A stretch of DNA of 64,000 bases from Halanaerobiaceae bacterium ANBcell28 (lineage in GTDB: Bacteria > Bacillota > Halanaerobiia > Halanaerobiales > DTU029): contig JBBJJH010000008.1 of the NCBI GenBank assembly GCA_037623315.1, positions 1 through 64,000 of the forward strand, given 5' to 3'. The notes under the pieces are model-generated. The model made no database searches and had not been told where the DNA came from. It saw only the letters and a program-made list of their open reading frames with translations. Made by a program: the position numbers and the translations under genes. Positions 1-9,000 of this stretch are shown here, in pieces (positions within the stretch are counted from its first letter, which is position 1; each line of letters begins with the position of its first letter).

Positions 1-32
1 TCTTTGCTTCATTTTTTAAAGCGACAAGAGTT

Positions 33-61
33 ATCTTAACATCTCTCATACTTACTGTCAA
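33..61 (-). promoter_or_regulatory. Tandem promoter copy 1 (most downstream)
   Basis: Reading the minus strand, TTGACA (56-61) is followed after 17 bp by TAAGAT (33-38). Transcription would start near position 26 and leave the window. Confidence 0.75.
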
Positions 62-120
62 GAACTTTTTGAATGTTTTCTCGAAAGCTCTTTGCTTCAT
101 TTTTTGAAGCGACAAGAGTT

Positions 121-149
121 ATCTTAACATCTCTCATACTTGCTGTCAA
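121..149 (-). promoter_or_regulatory. Tandem promoter copy 2
   Basis: TTGACA (144-149), 17-bp spacer and TAAGAT (121-126) on the minus strand, exactly 88 bp from copy 1. The spacer differs from copy 1 by one base. Confidence 0.75.
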
Positions 150-208
150 GAACTTTTCAAAGTCTTTCTTGAAAGCTCTTAGCTTCTTTTTTTGAAGCGA
201 CAAGAGTT

Positions 209-237
209 ATCTTAACATCTCTCATACTTACTGTCAA
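209..237 (-). promoter_or_regulatory. Tandem promoter copy 3 (most upstream)
   Basis: TTGACA (232-237), 17-bp spacer and TAAGAT (209-214) on the minus strand. The upstream DNA (240-300) is very AT-rich and could act as an UP element. Confidence 0.75.
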
Positions 238-380
238 GAACATTTCTCGAATTATTTATAGATCTTATAATCTTATTAAAGTGCACCTTAAGCAGTATGT
301 CACTCATAAGTTTAAATTTATAACTTAACTCAAATACATAAATAATAGTAAAATTTATTTCATTATAATTACATATTAAA

Positions 381-416
381 CTAAAAGACAACTTCAAGAG
401 GAAGCACTTGAAGTTG
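381..416 (-). terminator. Probable terminator of the SpoIID-type gene
   Basis: A perfect 10-bp inverted repeat (389-398 with 407-416, 8-nt loop) lies 12 nt past the stop codon. On the minus strand it is followed by a short T-rich tract, TCTTTTAG. The tail is short, so termination may be partial. Confidence 0.55.
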
Positions 417-428
417 CTTTATGTAATA

Positions 429-1361
429 TCAATCATATTCCCTAACTATCTCTATGTTATCAAAATAATACATCACTATTTCTTCTGGAGATTTACCTTC
501 CTGGGCAAAGGCATATGCACCCCATTGACTCATTCCAACCCCATGCCCAAAACCAGAACCAGAAAACTGAAAACCATCTTCAACTACGTCAATATCTGTA
601 ATCATAGTAGATTTTAGCTCTTTCGATCCTATTTCATTTCTAAACTTACCTGCTCTAACTGTTGCCGAACCATTTGTGCCTTCAATATTCAATTCAATTG
701 CTCTTCCTGTCTCATCAGAATCTTGAACACTTACATTCTCAACTGTTCCAACATCTTCACCCATAGCTGCTATTGCTGCAGTAACTTCATCTAGAGAAAA
801 TACTACAAGCCAATTTTGAACATCTTCCGGCGCTTCCTGGTCCGGGGATTCAACACTTATTATATAAGGTGGTTCATCCTTTTCGTAATCAAGTCCTACT
901 TGAGCGGAAGTAGTCTGTCCACCAGCACTGGCATGAAACCACGCATTTATGTAATCATCATTATAAACTGCAACTTCACCCCTAGTTTTTTCAACGGCAG
1001 CGATCACTACATCAGTGATATTTTCCGGTTTATATTCCTGAGCAAACTGATAACTACCACTAATTTCATTAGTCCCACTTTCAGCCATTTGCCTAAACGC
1101 AAAGGTACGAGCAATAATAGCTTGTGCAGCATATGCATCCTCTGGCCAATCAGGTTTCATCTCGCCAGCCACAACACCAACCACGTATTCTTCTAAACCT
1201 AGTGTCTGCTTTTCTCCATCAGCTAAAACAACAACAACTTCCGGTTCTGCCTCTAACACGTCTCTTTCTCTAATACCTCTTACCCGGGGCTGTTCACAGG
1301 CAATTAGGAAAAGAGTTAATGCTAATAAAATAAATAATAAAAATATCTTTTTCTTTAACAT
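429..1361 (-). CDS. spoIID: SpoIID/LytB-family peptidoglycan lytic transglycosylase lipoprotein
   Basis: Family role: SpoIID cleaves glycan strands of septal peptidoglycan so that the mother-cell membrane can migrate and engulf the forespore. The protein is 310 residues. It opens with a signal peptide ending in a lipobox (LIAC, Cys22), then has the SpoIID motif around residues 57-68 (LEEYVVGVVAGEM); the Glu of that motif matches the family's catalytic Glu. The C-terminus has the typical GFGHGVGMSQWGA segment. GAGGAGGT lies about 10 nt before the ATG. The lipobox is unusual compared with the single N-terminal membrane helix of Bacillus SpoIID, so this could be a LytB-like wall enzyme rather than SpoIID itself. 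It stands alone between the tandem promoters and the carboxypeptidase operon. Confidence 0.8.
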   Translation of the reverse strand: MLKKKIFLLFILLALTLFLIACEQPRVRGIRERDVLEAEPEVVVVLADGEKQTLGLEEYVVGVVAGEMKPDWPEDAYAAQAIIARTFAFRQMAESGTNEISGSYQFAQEYKPENITDVVIAAVEKTRGEVAVYNDDYINAWFHASAGGQTTSAQVGLDYEKDEPPYIISVESPDQEAPEDVQNWLVVFSLDEVTAAIAAMGEDVGTVENVSVQDSDETGRAIELNIEGTNGSATVRAGKFRNEIGSKELKSTMITDIDVVEDGFQFSGSGFGHGVGMSQWGAYAFAQEGKSPEEIVMYYFDNIEIVREYD

Positions 1362-1433
1362 TAGTTCTACCTACCTCCTCTAATATAGTAGTAATATTAT
1401 AGATAGTTTAAGCTAAAAGTAGGTGTTTTATAC

Positions 1434-1463
1434 AAAAAACCCTGCATATCAGTGCAGAGTTTT
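1434..1463 (-). terminator. Terminator of the carboxypeptidase operon
   Basis: On the minus strand CTGCA and TGCAG pair around a 6-nt loop and are followed by a run of six T residues, about 25 nt after the carboxypeptidase stop. Confidence 0.75.
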
Positions 1464-1487
1464 AATAATCATTTAATGTGTATAGTT

Positions 1488-2648
1488 TTATCCAAGTAAA
1501 TTAGTCAATAATCCACCAATCCAATTTACAAATGACCTCCATATTCTTGTGAAAAAGCCAGCTCTTTCAATATCTTCAGTAGCTATAAGATTTACTCTAG
1601 CAAGAACTTGTGAATCTTTCTCCATCCTAATTTCACCTATAAGTTGTCCTTTCGCTATTGGAGCTTCTAAATCCTCTAAAACAACTCGTTTATTATAGTC
1701 CTCTCTACTACCTCTACGAATATGAACAAAGAGATCTTCAGCAACTTCTCCAGTTGTAACTGTTTTACTGCCATCAGGAACCTCAATATTTTGTACTAAA
1801 TCTCCTTCAGATACTATTAATTCTTTATTAAAAGCATTAAAACCATAATCTAATAAACGAGTACTAATTTCCCCGCGATCATCTTCGCTTTCAGCACCAA
1901 ATATAACCGATATTAAACGTGTATTATTTCTCTGAGCTGTAGAAGCAAGACAATATCCCGCCTCTGTTGTATAACCAGTTTTTAAACCATCCATTCCAGG
2001 ATATCTATTTATTAACCTATTTGTGTTTACCAACATTGCTTCTCGATAAGATAAATCAATATAATCTATCCATATAGAGCCCCACTCTAGAATTAATGGA
2101 TACTTAACCATTTCTTGTGACATTATAGCTATATCCCGAGCACTCGAATAATGCTCACCAAATTCATCTGGAAGTCCTGTACTATTTACAAAGTTTGTAT
2201 TCTCCATACCTAATTCCCGAGCTCTTCTATTCATCCAATCAATAAAATTACCATAGGTTCCTGCCAGTCCTTCTCCCAATACGACGCTAGCATCATTAGC
2301 CGAAGCTATAGTAACTGCTTTTAGCAACTCCTCCACAGTAAGCCTGGTACCTGCATTAAGAAATATCTGAGAACCACCCATCGAAGCAGCATATCTGCTT
2401 ACTGTAAGCTCATCACCAAGGCTTATCTCCCCTGCTTCAACCTGTTCCATAACTATTAGCATTTGCATTATCTTAGTCATGCTGGCAGGAGGCAACCTCA
2501 AATCTGCATTTATTTCATATAAGACCTGCCCTGTATCAGCGTCAATCAAAATAGCTGATTTTACATCTAAATCAAGATCCTGAGCTCCTGCTGAAATTGC
2601 AAAAAACATAAATATAATAATTATAAAAATATAAATTCCCTTTTTCAC
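1488..2648 (-). CDS. D-alanyl-D-alanine carboxypeptidase (penicillin-binding protein 5/DacF type)
   Basis: A serine peptidase that trims the terminal D-Ala from peptidoglycan stem peptides outside the membrane. All three active-site motifs of the family are present: SMTK with the nucleophilic Ser near residue 56, SAN in 'ASANDAS', and KTG in 'LKTGYT'. A secretion signal (about residues 1-22) begins the protein, and a C-terminal amphipathic tail near 'WRSFVNWIGG' fits membrane anchoring. I chose the GTG at 2646-2648: GGGGAGG sits 9 nt upstream and this start follows the mazG stop by 2 nt, whereas an upstream in-frame ATG would overlap mazG by 43 nt. It is last in the spoVB-like/mazG/dac operon, and such neighbours suggest a sporulation (DacF or DacB-like) role. 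Confidence 0.9.
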   Translation of the reverse strand: MKKGIYIFIIIIFMFFAISAGAQDLDLDVKSAILIDADTGQVLYEINADLRLPPASMTKIMQMLIVMEQVEAGEISLGDELTVSRYAASMGGSQIFLNAGTRLTVEELLKAVTIASANDASVVLGEGLAGTYGNFIDWMNRRARELGMENTNFVNSTGLPDEFGEHYSSARDIAIMSQEMVKYPLILEWGSIWIDYIDLSYREAMLVNTNRLINRYPGMDGLKTGYTTEAGYCLASTAQRNNTRLISVIFGAESEDDRGEISTRLLDYGFNAFNKELIVSEGDLVQNIEVPDGSKTVTTGEVAEDLFVHIRRGSREDYNKRVVLEDLEAPIAKGQLIGEIRMEKDSQVLARVNLIATEDIERAGFFTRIWRSFVNWIGGLLTNLLG

Positions 2649-2650
2649 TT

Positions 2651-3466
2651 TCAAACGCCTCCCCTTAATTCTAACTTTTTCGCCTCTTCCCAATAATCAT
2701 CAAGTTCTTGCAGTGTCATTTCCTCAAAGCTTTTACCCTCTTTTAACAAAGAAGTCTCAATATAAGCAAATCTACTCTTAAATTTTAATATCGTATTTAG
2801 TAAAGCAATTTCAGGATTAACTTTAAGAAATCTAGCTAAATTTACTGCAGAAAAGATTAAGTCTCCCATTTCTTCTTGCATTTCTTTATCATTACCTTCA
2901 ACAATTGATTCTTCTAACTCATTAAGTTCTTCTTTTACTTTATTAATCACATCTTTAATATCATCCCAATCAAAACCTAGATCTGCAGCTTTTTTTTGTA
3001 CATGGTATGCTTGACTTAAAGCAGCTTGATTTCTGGAGACATCCTCCATTATAGTTGAAACTACTTTGCCTTTACGATTGCTTTTTTCCTGTTTTTTTAT
3101 TTCTTCCCAAACAACCCTTACCTCTTCTACAGAATCCACCTTTTCTGAAGCAAAGACGTGTGGGTGTCGCCGAATTAATTTTTCACTTATCGTGTTGACA
3201 ACATCAGCTAGGTTAAACTCTCCTTCTTCCCTGGCAATTTGAGCTTGAAAAACTACTTGCAAGAAAAGATCTCCTAGTTCATCTCTTAATAAATCCATAT
3301 CCTCCAATTGAATTGCTTCCACTAATTCATATGCCTCTTCTATTATATATGCTTGCAAAGAATGATAATCTTGCTTTTTATCCCAGGGACAACCTTCCGG
3401 TCCTCTTAAAGTCTCCATTATCTTTACCAAGCGATCCAACTCATCATGAAGTCGATTCATATCCAT
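2651..3466 (-). CDS. mazG: MazG nucleoside triphosphate pyrophosphohydrolase
   Basis: Hydrolyses (d)NTPs to NMP and PPi in the cytoplasm and is thought to clean the nucleotide pool. The 271-residue protein has two MazG folds. The first, near residues 20-110, contains the conserved CPWDKKQ and EEAYELVEAI...DELGDLF metal-binding helices; the second, near 150-230, contains EELNELEE...EEMGDLIFS. Bacillus YabN carries an extra N-terminal methylase-like domain that is absent here, so this is the short form. The start is coupled to the upstream gene: the spoVB-like stop is 4 nt away and GAGGGAG lies inside that gene's last codons. The spoVB-like/mazG pair matches yabM-yabN order in Bacillus. Confidence 0.93.
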   Translation of the reverse strand: MDMNRLHDELDRLVKIMETLRGPEGCPWDKKQDYHSLQAYIIEEAYELVEAIQLEDMDLLRDELGDLFLQVVFQAQIAREEGEFNLADVVNTISEKLIRRHPHVFASEKVDSVEEVRVVWEEIKKQEKSNRKGKVVSTIMEDVSRNQAALSQAYHVQKKAADLGFDWDDIKDVINKVKEELNELEESIVEGNDKEMQEEMGDLIFSAVNLARFLKVNPEIALLNTILKFKSRFAYIETSLLKEGKSFEEMTLQELDDYWEEAKKLELRGGV

Positions 3467-3470
3467 TTAA

Positions 3471-5090
3471 TTACTCCCTCACTAATCCTAATTTTTTTAG
3501 TTTAGTAGCAAGTTTTTCTCCAATCACTGGTATCATAGACAAATCATTATAAGACATCTCATTTAACAATAATAAAAGCAATAAGTATATAAGTGCTGCA
3601 AAAAAAACAATTACTAGTGTAGAGATACTATAACTATATCTTGTTAAGGTACTCAGATAATTTTCTAGAAACACAAAACCATGTCTTACTATTATAGCCA
3701 TCACCAATACCGCCAAAACAGGTTTTAAAACAAATCTCTTTAAATTAAACTTAAAATTTGTATGTTTTTTTAAATGATACAAGTTCAATATAGCAGCCAC
3801 AGCAAACCCAAAAGTAGTACCGAGTGCTGCTCCACGGATTCCAAATTGAGGTTGAGCAGTCAAAACATAATTAATTATACCATTACATACCGCAGCAATC
3901 AATAGATTTTTTGCAGGTAATGAAGTTTTACCAACGCCTTGCAATATAGCAGAGCTAATCTGCTGTAGTGCAATAAACACAACACTCCAGGCAACTATTT
4001 CCAACGCAACAGCTGCTTCCGGGTAAGCAAATATAATTTCTGTAAGAGGTTCCGCCATAATAAATAATCCAACAGCAGCAGGAAGACTTACTAGTATCCC
4101 TAAACGCAAACCCGTTTGTGTTCTCCTTTGAACCAATTCTTTCTTTTTGAGGGCAAAAGCTTCAGAAATAGAAGGAACAAGACTAACAGCTAATGATATA
4201 GTTATTATCGAAGGAAAGTTCACAAGAGTCATAGCCATCCCCAAATATCCGTATAAAGCAGTACTTGTACCAGTAGAAAATCCAGCAATAGCCAAGCGTC
4301 GAGGTATTATAGTAGCATCAACCAATTGCATCAAAGGTTGTACCAGTGCAGCTAAAGTAATAGGGATACCCAAAGCAGCTATATCTTTTAATATTTGTTT
4401 TGAATCATAGTCAACTATAGAACCTATACTAACACTTTTCCAAATATCTTTTCTCTGTCTATAATATATAATTAGCAAAAGAAAAAGACCGGCTATCGCT
4501 CCTGTAACAACCCCGAAAGTGGCACCAGCAACGGCTATTGACAAACCGCGTTCTAATAAAAAATAAACCAATATTAACATAGTCAACATTTTTACGAACT
4601 GTTCTAAAACTTGAGATAATGCTGTGGGAACCATATCTTGTAGACCCTGAAAAAAACCACGATATGTAGCCATAATAGATACAAAAAATATGGCAGGCGA
4701 AATGGCTAGTACAGGATAATAAGCTCTTGTATCCCATTCAAGAATATTTATAAGAGGTCTCGCAAGCAAAGCCATTAAAATTGAAAAAAACAAGCCTACA
4801 ATTATACTTAATTTCCTACTAACTTGAAATATTTTAAAAGCATTTCGACTCTGTCCAAGAGCCATTTTAGCTGCTATTAACTTAGCTAAGGCAACTGGAA
4901 TACCAGAACGTGATACAACTAAGAGAGTAGTATATATCGGATAAGCTAATTGATAAAGGCCATAACCTACATCTCCTATCAGCCTCGGTAATATCGCCCT
5001 ATAGACAAAACCAATTAATTTAGCTATTAACCCAGCAGCTGTTAAAATTGCCGCTCCCTTAATAAAACTCTTGCCTTTTTCTTCTCCCAT
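3471..5090 (-). CDS. SpoVB/MurJ-type polysaccharide (lipid II) flippase
   Basis: A 539-residue integral membrane protein of the MOP (MATE/polysaccharide transporter) superfamily, with about 14 predicted helices from residue 10 to the C-terminus. It has the Arg-rich first loop 'RAILPRLIGDVGYGLYQLAYPIY' region typical of SpoVB/YabM/MurJ members. These proteins move undecaprenyl-linked wall precursors across the membrane; SpoVB is needed for cortex synthesis. Position between spoVT and mazG corresponds to Bacillus yabM. GGAAGGAAG precedes the ATG. A specific substrate cannot be read from sequence. Confidence 0.88.
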   Translation of the reverse strand: MGEEKGKSFIKGAAILTAAGLIAKLIGFVYRAILPRLIGDVGYGLYQLAYPIYTTLLVVSRSGIPVALAKLIAAKMALGQSRNAFKIFQVSRKLSIIVGLFFSILMALLARPLINILEWDTRAYYPVLAISPAIFFVSIMATYRGFFQGLQDMVPTALSQVLEQFVKMLTMLILVYFLLERGLSIAVAGATFGVVTGAIAGLFLLLIIYYRQRKDIWKSVSIGSIVDYDSKQILKDIAALGIPITLAALVQPLMQLVDATIIPRRLAIAGFSTGTSTALYGYLGMAMTLVNFPSIITISLAVSLVPSISEAFALKKKELVQRRTQTGLRLGILVSLPAAVGLFIMAEPLTEIIFAYPEAAVALEIVAWSVVFIALQQISSAILQGVGKTSLPAKNLLIAAVCNGIINYVLTAQPQFGIRGAALGTTFGFAVAAILNLYHLKKHTNFKFNLKRFVLKPVLAVLVMAIIVRHGFVFLENYLSTLTRYSYSISTLVIVFFAALIYLLLLLLLNEMSYNDLSMIPVIGEKLATKLKKLGLVRE

Positions 5091-5115
5091 GATTTAGACT
5101 TCCTTCCCCAAATCT

Positions 5116-5144
5116 ATATTATCCTTAATTGACTTTATTATCAA
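5116..5144 (-). promoter_or_regulatory. Candidate promoter of the spoVB-like/mazG/dac operon
   Basis: TTGATA (5139-5144), 17-bp spacer, TAATAT (5116-5121) on the minus strand, 26 nt before the start codon. The -10 is weak. Confidence 0.4.
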
Positions 5145-5256
5145 GACTTAATATTAAAGTGTATAAGCTTTCAATAAATTATACTAACAAGTTAAGCAAG
5201 AGAAATATTTTTCATTTAAGAATCCTAATATCAGTTAGTGCTATCACGGATTAAGA

Positions 5257-5280
5257 CCCCCTTCTTTCACTAGAAGGGGG
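5257..5280 (-). terminator. GC-rich hairpin after spoVT
   Basis: A perfect 9-bp stem of CCCCCTTCT with AGAAGGGGG and a 6-nt loop lies 12 nt after the spoVT stop. The T tract on either side is poor (TCTTA), so it may terminate weakly or protect the RNA end. Confidence 0.6.
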
Positions 5281-5291
5281 AAAATTAAGTA

Positions 5292-5846
5292 TTATTGCTC
5301 CATTTGCTTAGCCAAAAATGAGGCTGCAGTAGACACTAACTTCATCTCTAATTCGCCAATTTCTCTTCCTTCTTCCGTATTACTCATCACAACAACACCA
5401 ATAGGGTCTCCCTCAACAATAATCGGAGCTAAGGCCGCAGAAGAAAAATCATATTCCTCTACCTCTCCTACACCTTGACAAAATGCACCAACACCCTGAT
5501 CATTTATAATTCTCGACTTTCTCTCTTCCATTACTTTCTCAGCTTCAGGACTAATTTGCTTATCCATAAAATTCTTACGCTGAACACCAGAAACAGCGAT
5601 CACTACATCTCTATCCAAAACAAAAACACCATGATCTGTTTCTTCAGCTAACGCCTCAGCATATTCTTGGGCGAACTGGCTTAACTCTCCTATAGGTGAA
5701 TATTTCTTAAGGATAACTTCTCCCTCTCTATCCACAAAAATTTCTAGAGGTTCACCTTCACGTATCCTCATTGTTCTTCGAATTTCTTTTGGAATTACAA
5801 CCCTACCAAGATCATCAATACGTCTAACAATACCTGTAGCTTTCAT
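5292..5846 (-). CDS. spoVT: Stage V sporulation transcription factor SpoVT
   Basis: A forespore regulator that tunes sigma-G gene expression. The 184 residues divide into an AbrB swapped-hairpin DNA-binding domain (about 1-50, beginning MKATGIVRRIDDLGRVVIPKEI) and a GAF-like ligand domain (about 55-180), as in Bacillus SpoVT (178 residues). It lies directly downstream of mfd, whereas Bacillus has the same order mfd-spoVT-yabM-yabN. The ATG at 5844-5846 starts the AbrB motif exactly, but its Shine-Dalgarno is unusually far upstream (see the leader entry). Confidence 0.95.
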   Translation of the reverse strand: MKATGIVRRIDDLGRVVIPKEIRRTMRIREGEPLEIFVDREGEVILKKYSPIGELSQFAQEYAEALAEETDHGVFVLDRDVVIAVSGVQRKNFMDKQISPEAEKVMEERKSRIINDQGVGAFCQGVGEVEEYDFSSAALAPIIVEGDPIGVVVMSNTEEGREIGELEMKLVSTAASFLAKQMEQ

Positions 5847-5880
5847 TCATTGCTGAAAATCCAGCATTCACCTCCCTTGG
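5847..5880 (-). promoter_or_regulatory. spoVT leader: distant ribosome site, hairpin and 6-codon ORF
   Basis: On the minus strand a strong GGGAGGTGA (about 5869-5877) lies 24 nt before the spoVT ATG, too far for normal initiation. The intervening RNA can form a GCTG/CAGC stem-loop (5851-5864), which would bring the site to about 10 nt. Alternatively the site serves a 6-codon ORF (MLDFQQ, ATG at 5865-5867) whose TGA directly abuts the spoVT ATG. Confidence 0.5.
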
Positions 5881-6010
5881 AGTAATGTCCTCTCTTTGAC
5901 ATTAAAAATGATTAATAATTCAAAGAAAGGGTGATATTGATAGCTTTCCCAAGAAAGACAAATTTATACCACTAGATGCAGAGAATAGCATTTCATATTT
6001 AGATAGACAT

Positions 6011-9000
6011 TTATTTGTTGACTAACTTAATTTTAATATAATCATCTATAATCTTCTCGAATCTACTAATATCTCTAAGCTTAAAACCTAGAATTACTTG
6101 TTCTCCTGTTTTAATTTTAATCCTTTTAGGATACTTATCAATTAACTTAAAAATATTTTCACCATCGAATTTATTACTATCAGTATAATAACAATAAATC
6201 ATTGCTCCTTTTTGTTCAACTTTACTAATACCAAGACTTCTTACTTTAATTCTTAGAATACTAATTTTTAAAAGATTTACAACCTCTTCTGGAGGTTCTC
6301 CAAATCTATCTATTATCTCATCTAAAATTTCAGTATAATCACTATCATCTTTTATATTCATTATCTTTTTATATATACTTATCTTTTGTTGAGAATCACT
6401 TATATACTTATCAGGGAGATATGCATCTATATCTAGTTTAATTTCTAGCTCTTTTTCTTCCTCTTTCTTTTGCCCCTTTAATTCTTCTACCGCATTTTCT
6501 AATAGTTTACAATATAATGAAAAACCTACCGAAGCAATATGACCATGTTGTTCTGGTCCTAATAAATTACCAGCCCCTCTTATTTCTAGATCTCTCATAG
6601 CTATTTTAAAACCAGAACCCAAGTTAGTAAATTCTTTAATAGCCTTAAGTCTTTTTTCAGCAATCTCAGGAAGAATTCTATCTCTTTCATATAATAAATA
6701 AGCATAAGCAATTTTATTTGAACGTCCTACCCTACCACGCAATTGATATAATTGAGCCAAGCCCATATGGTCAGCTTTATTAATTATTATTGTATTTACT
6801 GATGGTAAATCTAAGCCAGTTTCTATAATAGTTGTACACACTAATACATCATACTTTTGATGATAAAAATCCAACATTATTTTTTCTAATCGTTGTTCTT
6901 TCATTTGCCCATGAGCTACAGCTACACGACAGCCTGGCACCAAGTTTCTAATTTTACCCGCTTTATCTTCAATGTCTTCAACTCTATTGTGAACAAAATA
7001 AACCTGGCCTTCTCTACTTATTTCTTTTCGAATAGCATCTCTTACTAGTTCTGCATTATATTCTCTTATATAAGTTCTAATAGGATAACGATTTTCAGGA
7101 GGTGTTTCAATAACACTCATATCTCTTACACCAACCAATGCCATATGCAAAGTACGAGGAATCGGCGTTGCAGTTAATGTCAGAACATCTACATTCTTTT
7201 TAAAATCCTTCAATTTTTCTTTATGAGTAACACCAAATCTCTGTTCTTCATCAACAACCAACAAGCCTAGATCTTTAAAAACAATATCTTTCGAAAGCAA
7301 ACGATGAGTTCCAATTATAATATCAACTTTTCCCACAGCCAAATATTTCAATACATCTTTTTGTTCTTTAGCTGTTCTAAATCTACTAATCATTTCTATA
7401 TTTATAGGATAATTGTTTAATCTTTCAGAGAAAGTATTATAATGCTGCTGAGCAAGGATGGTAGTCGGAACTAAAATAGCGACTTGTTTCCCTTCCATCA
7501 CTGCTTTAAAGGCAGCTCTAATAGCCACCTCAGTTTTCCCGTAACCAACATCACCACATAATAGTCTATCCATAGGAGAGTTATCTTCCATATCCTTTTT
7601 AACCTCTTTAATAGACCTCAATTGATCGGTGGTCTCTTCATAAGGAAAAGCTTCCTCAAACTCATCTTGCCAAACAGTATCTTCAGAAAAAGCATATCCT
7701 TCAACAGTCTCCCGCTCTGCATATAATTCTAGTAAACCAATAGCCATTTCTTTTACTGAATTTTGAACTTTTTGTTTAACATTTTTCCATTTACTTCCGC
7801 CTAATTTGTATAATTTTGGAGCTGCATGATCTGCTCCAATATACTTTTGCACAAGATTAAATTGTTCTGTCGGAACATATAATTTATCGCCATCAGCATA
7901 TTTAATAAGCAAATAATCAAGATGTTGATTTCTTATCTCCATTGTTTTAACACCAAGATATTTTCCAATACCATGGTTTTCATGAACAACATAATCCCCA
8001 ACTGTTAACTCATTAATTGAGGAAATTTTAACTCCTTCTTCTACATCCTTAATTTGCATCTTCTGTTTTTGCCTTTTACCAAATACCTCTTTTTCTGTAA
8101 AAACACAGATTTTCTCCTCTTCAAATACAAAACCTTCAGCTAAACTTCCAGCCTTAACGATAATTTCTCCTTGCCTAAAACTCCCATCCTTGAATAAAGC
8201 AGGTAATTCCTTTTCTTTTAAAAACTTTGTTATTCTTTTGGCTTTACTACTAGAATTCAAAGTAATAACAACTCTATATTTTTGATTAATTATACTTTTT
8301 AAACTTTCTGCTAAGAGTTCCACTTTGCCATGAAAAGGCTCAACGCCGCGAGTCTTTAACTCTAACTCAATATTACTACTTACTAACTGTGGTTTTTTTT
8401 GAATAGTTCTAGAAAAAAAATAGAGAGAAGTAAAATTATCACTAGCAAGCTTAAACTCTGCATCTGTCAGAAAATTTGAAATATAACTAGGTAAAACACT
8501 ACCTTGTTCAAGTAATGTAGCTGTGTTTTCGGACATCTCTTTCTTATATTTTTTTACTCTTTCCCAGACTCTTTCAGTTTGACTAAAAAACAGGATACTA
8601 TCTTTAGGGATATAATCAAAAAAACTATCTAAAGTATCATAAAAATAGGGTAAAAATTGTTCATAAGCAGGAAAATAATGAAACTCTTCTAATCTTGTTA
8701 AAGAATCTTTCATCTTTTCCCTAAGATATTCAGCTTCATCTCTACTATCAAGCTTTATTAAATTATCAACAGCCCGGTAATAATCTTCTTTTATTTTCTT
8801 TAAAACTTCATCTCTTTTCTCTATAGGTATAATAATCTCTCTCGCAGGAGAGATCGTTATTTGCTCTTTATTTAATTCAGATCTCTGTGTATTTATGTCA
8901 AAAGCCCTAATTGAATCAAGCTCATCACCAAAAAACTCTATTCTAAATGGCTTATTAGATGAAATAGTGTACAAATCAAGAATTCCACCTCTAATACTAT

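Larger units (their letters stand above)
1..243 (-). repeat. Three tandem 88-bp promoter repeats
   Basis: Three head-to-tail units start at 1, 89 and 177 with an exact 88-bp period and differ at only a few bases; the third is shortened at its right end. Each unit carries one sigma-A-like promoter on the minus strand, followed by a small GCTTC/GAAGC inverted repeat. Serial near-identical promoters with no gene between them are the usual arrangement ahead of rRNA operons. An rRNA operon just beyond the left edge is therefore likely, but it is not in the window. Confidence 0.85.

Noticed and set aside
1-243. CRISPR-like array in the 88-bp repeats
   Set aside because: Units are contiguous with no variable spacers, and each holds a promoter. 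This is promoter duplication, not CRISPR.
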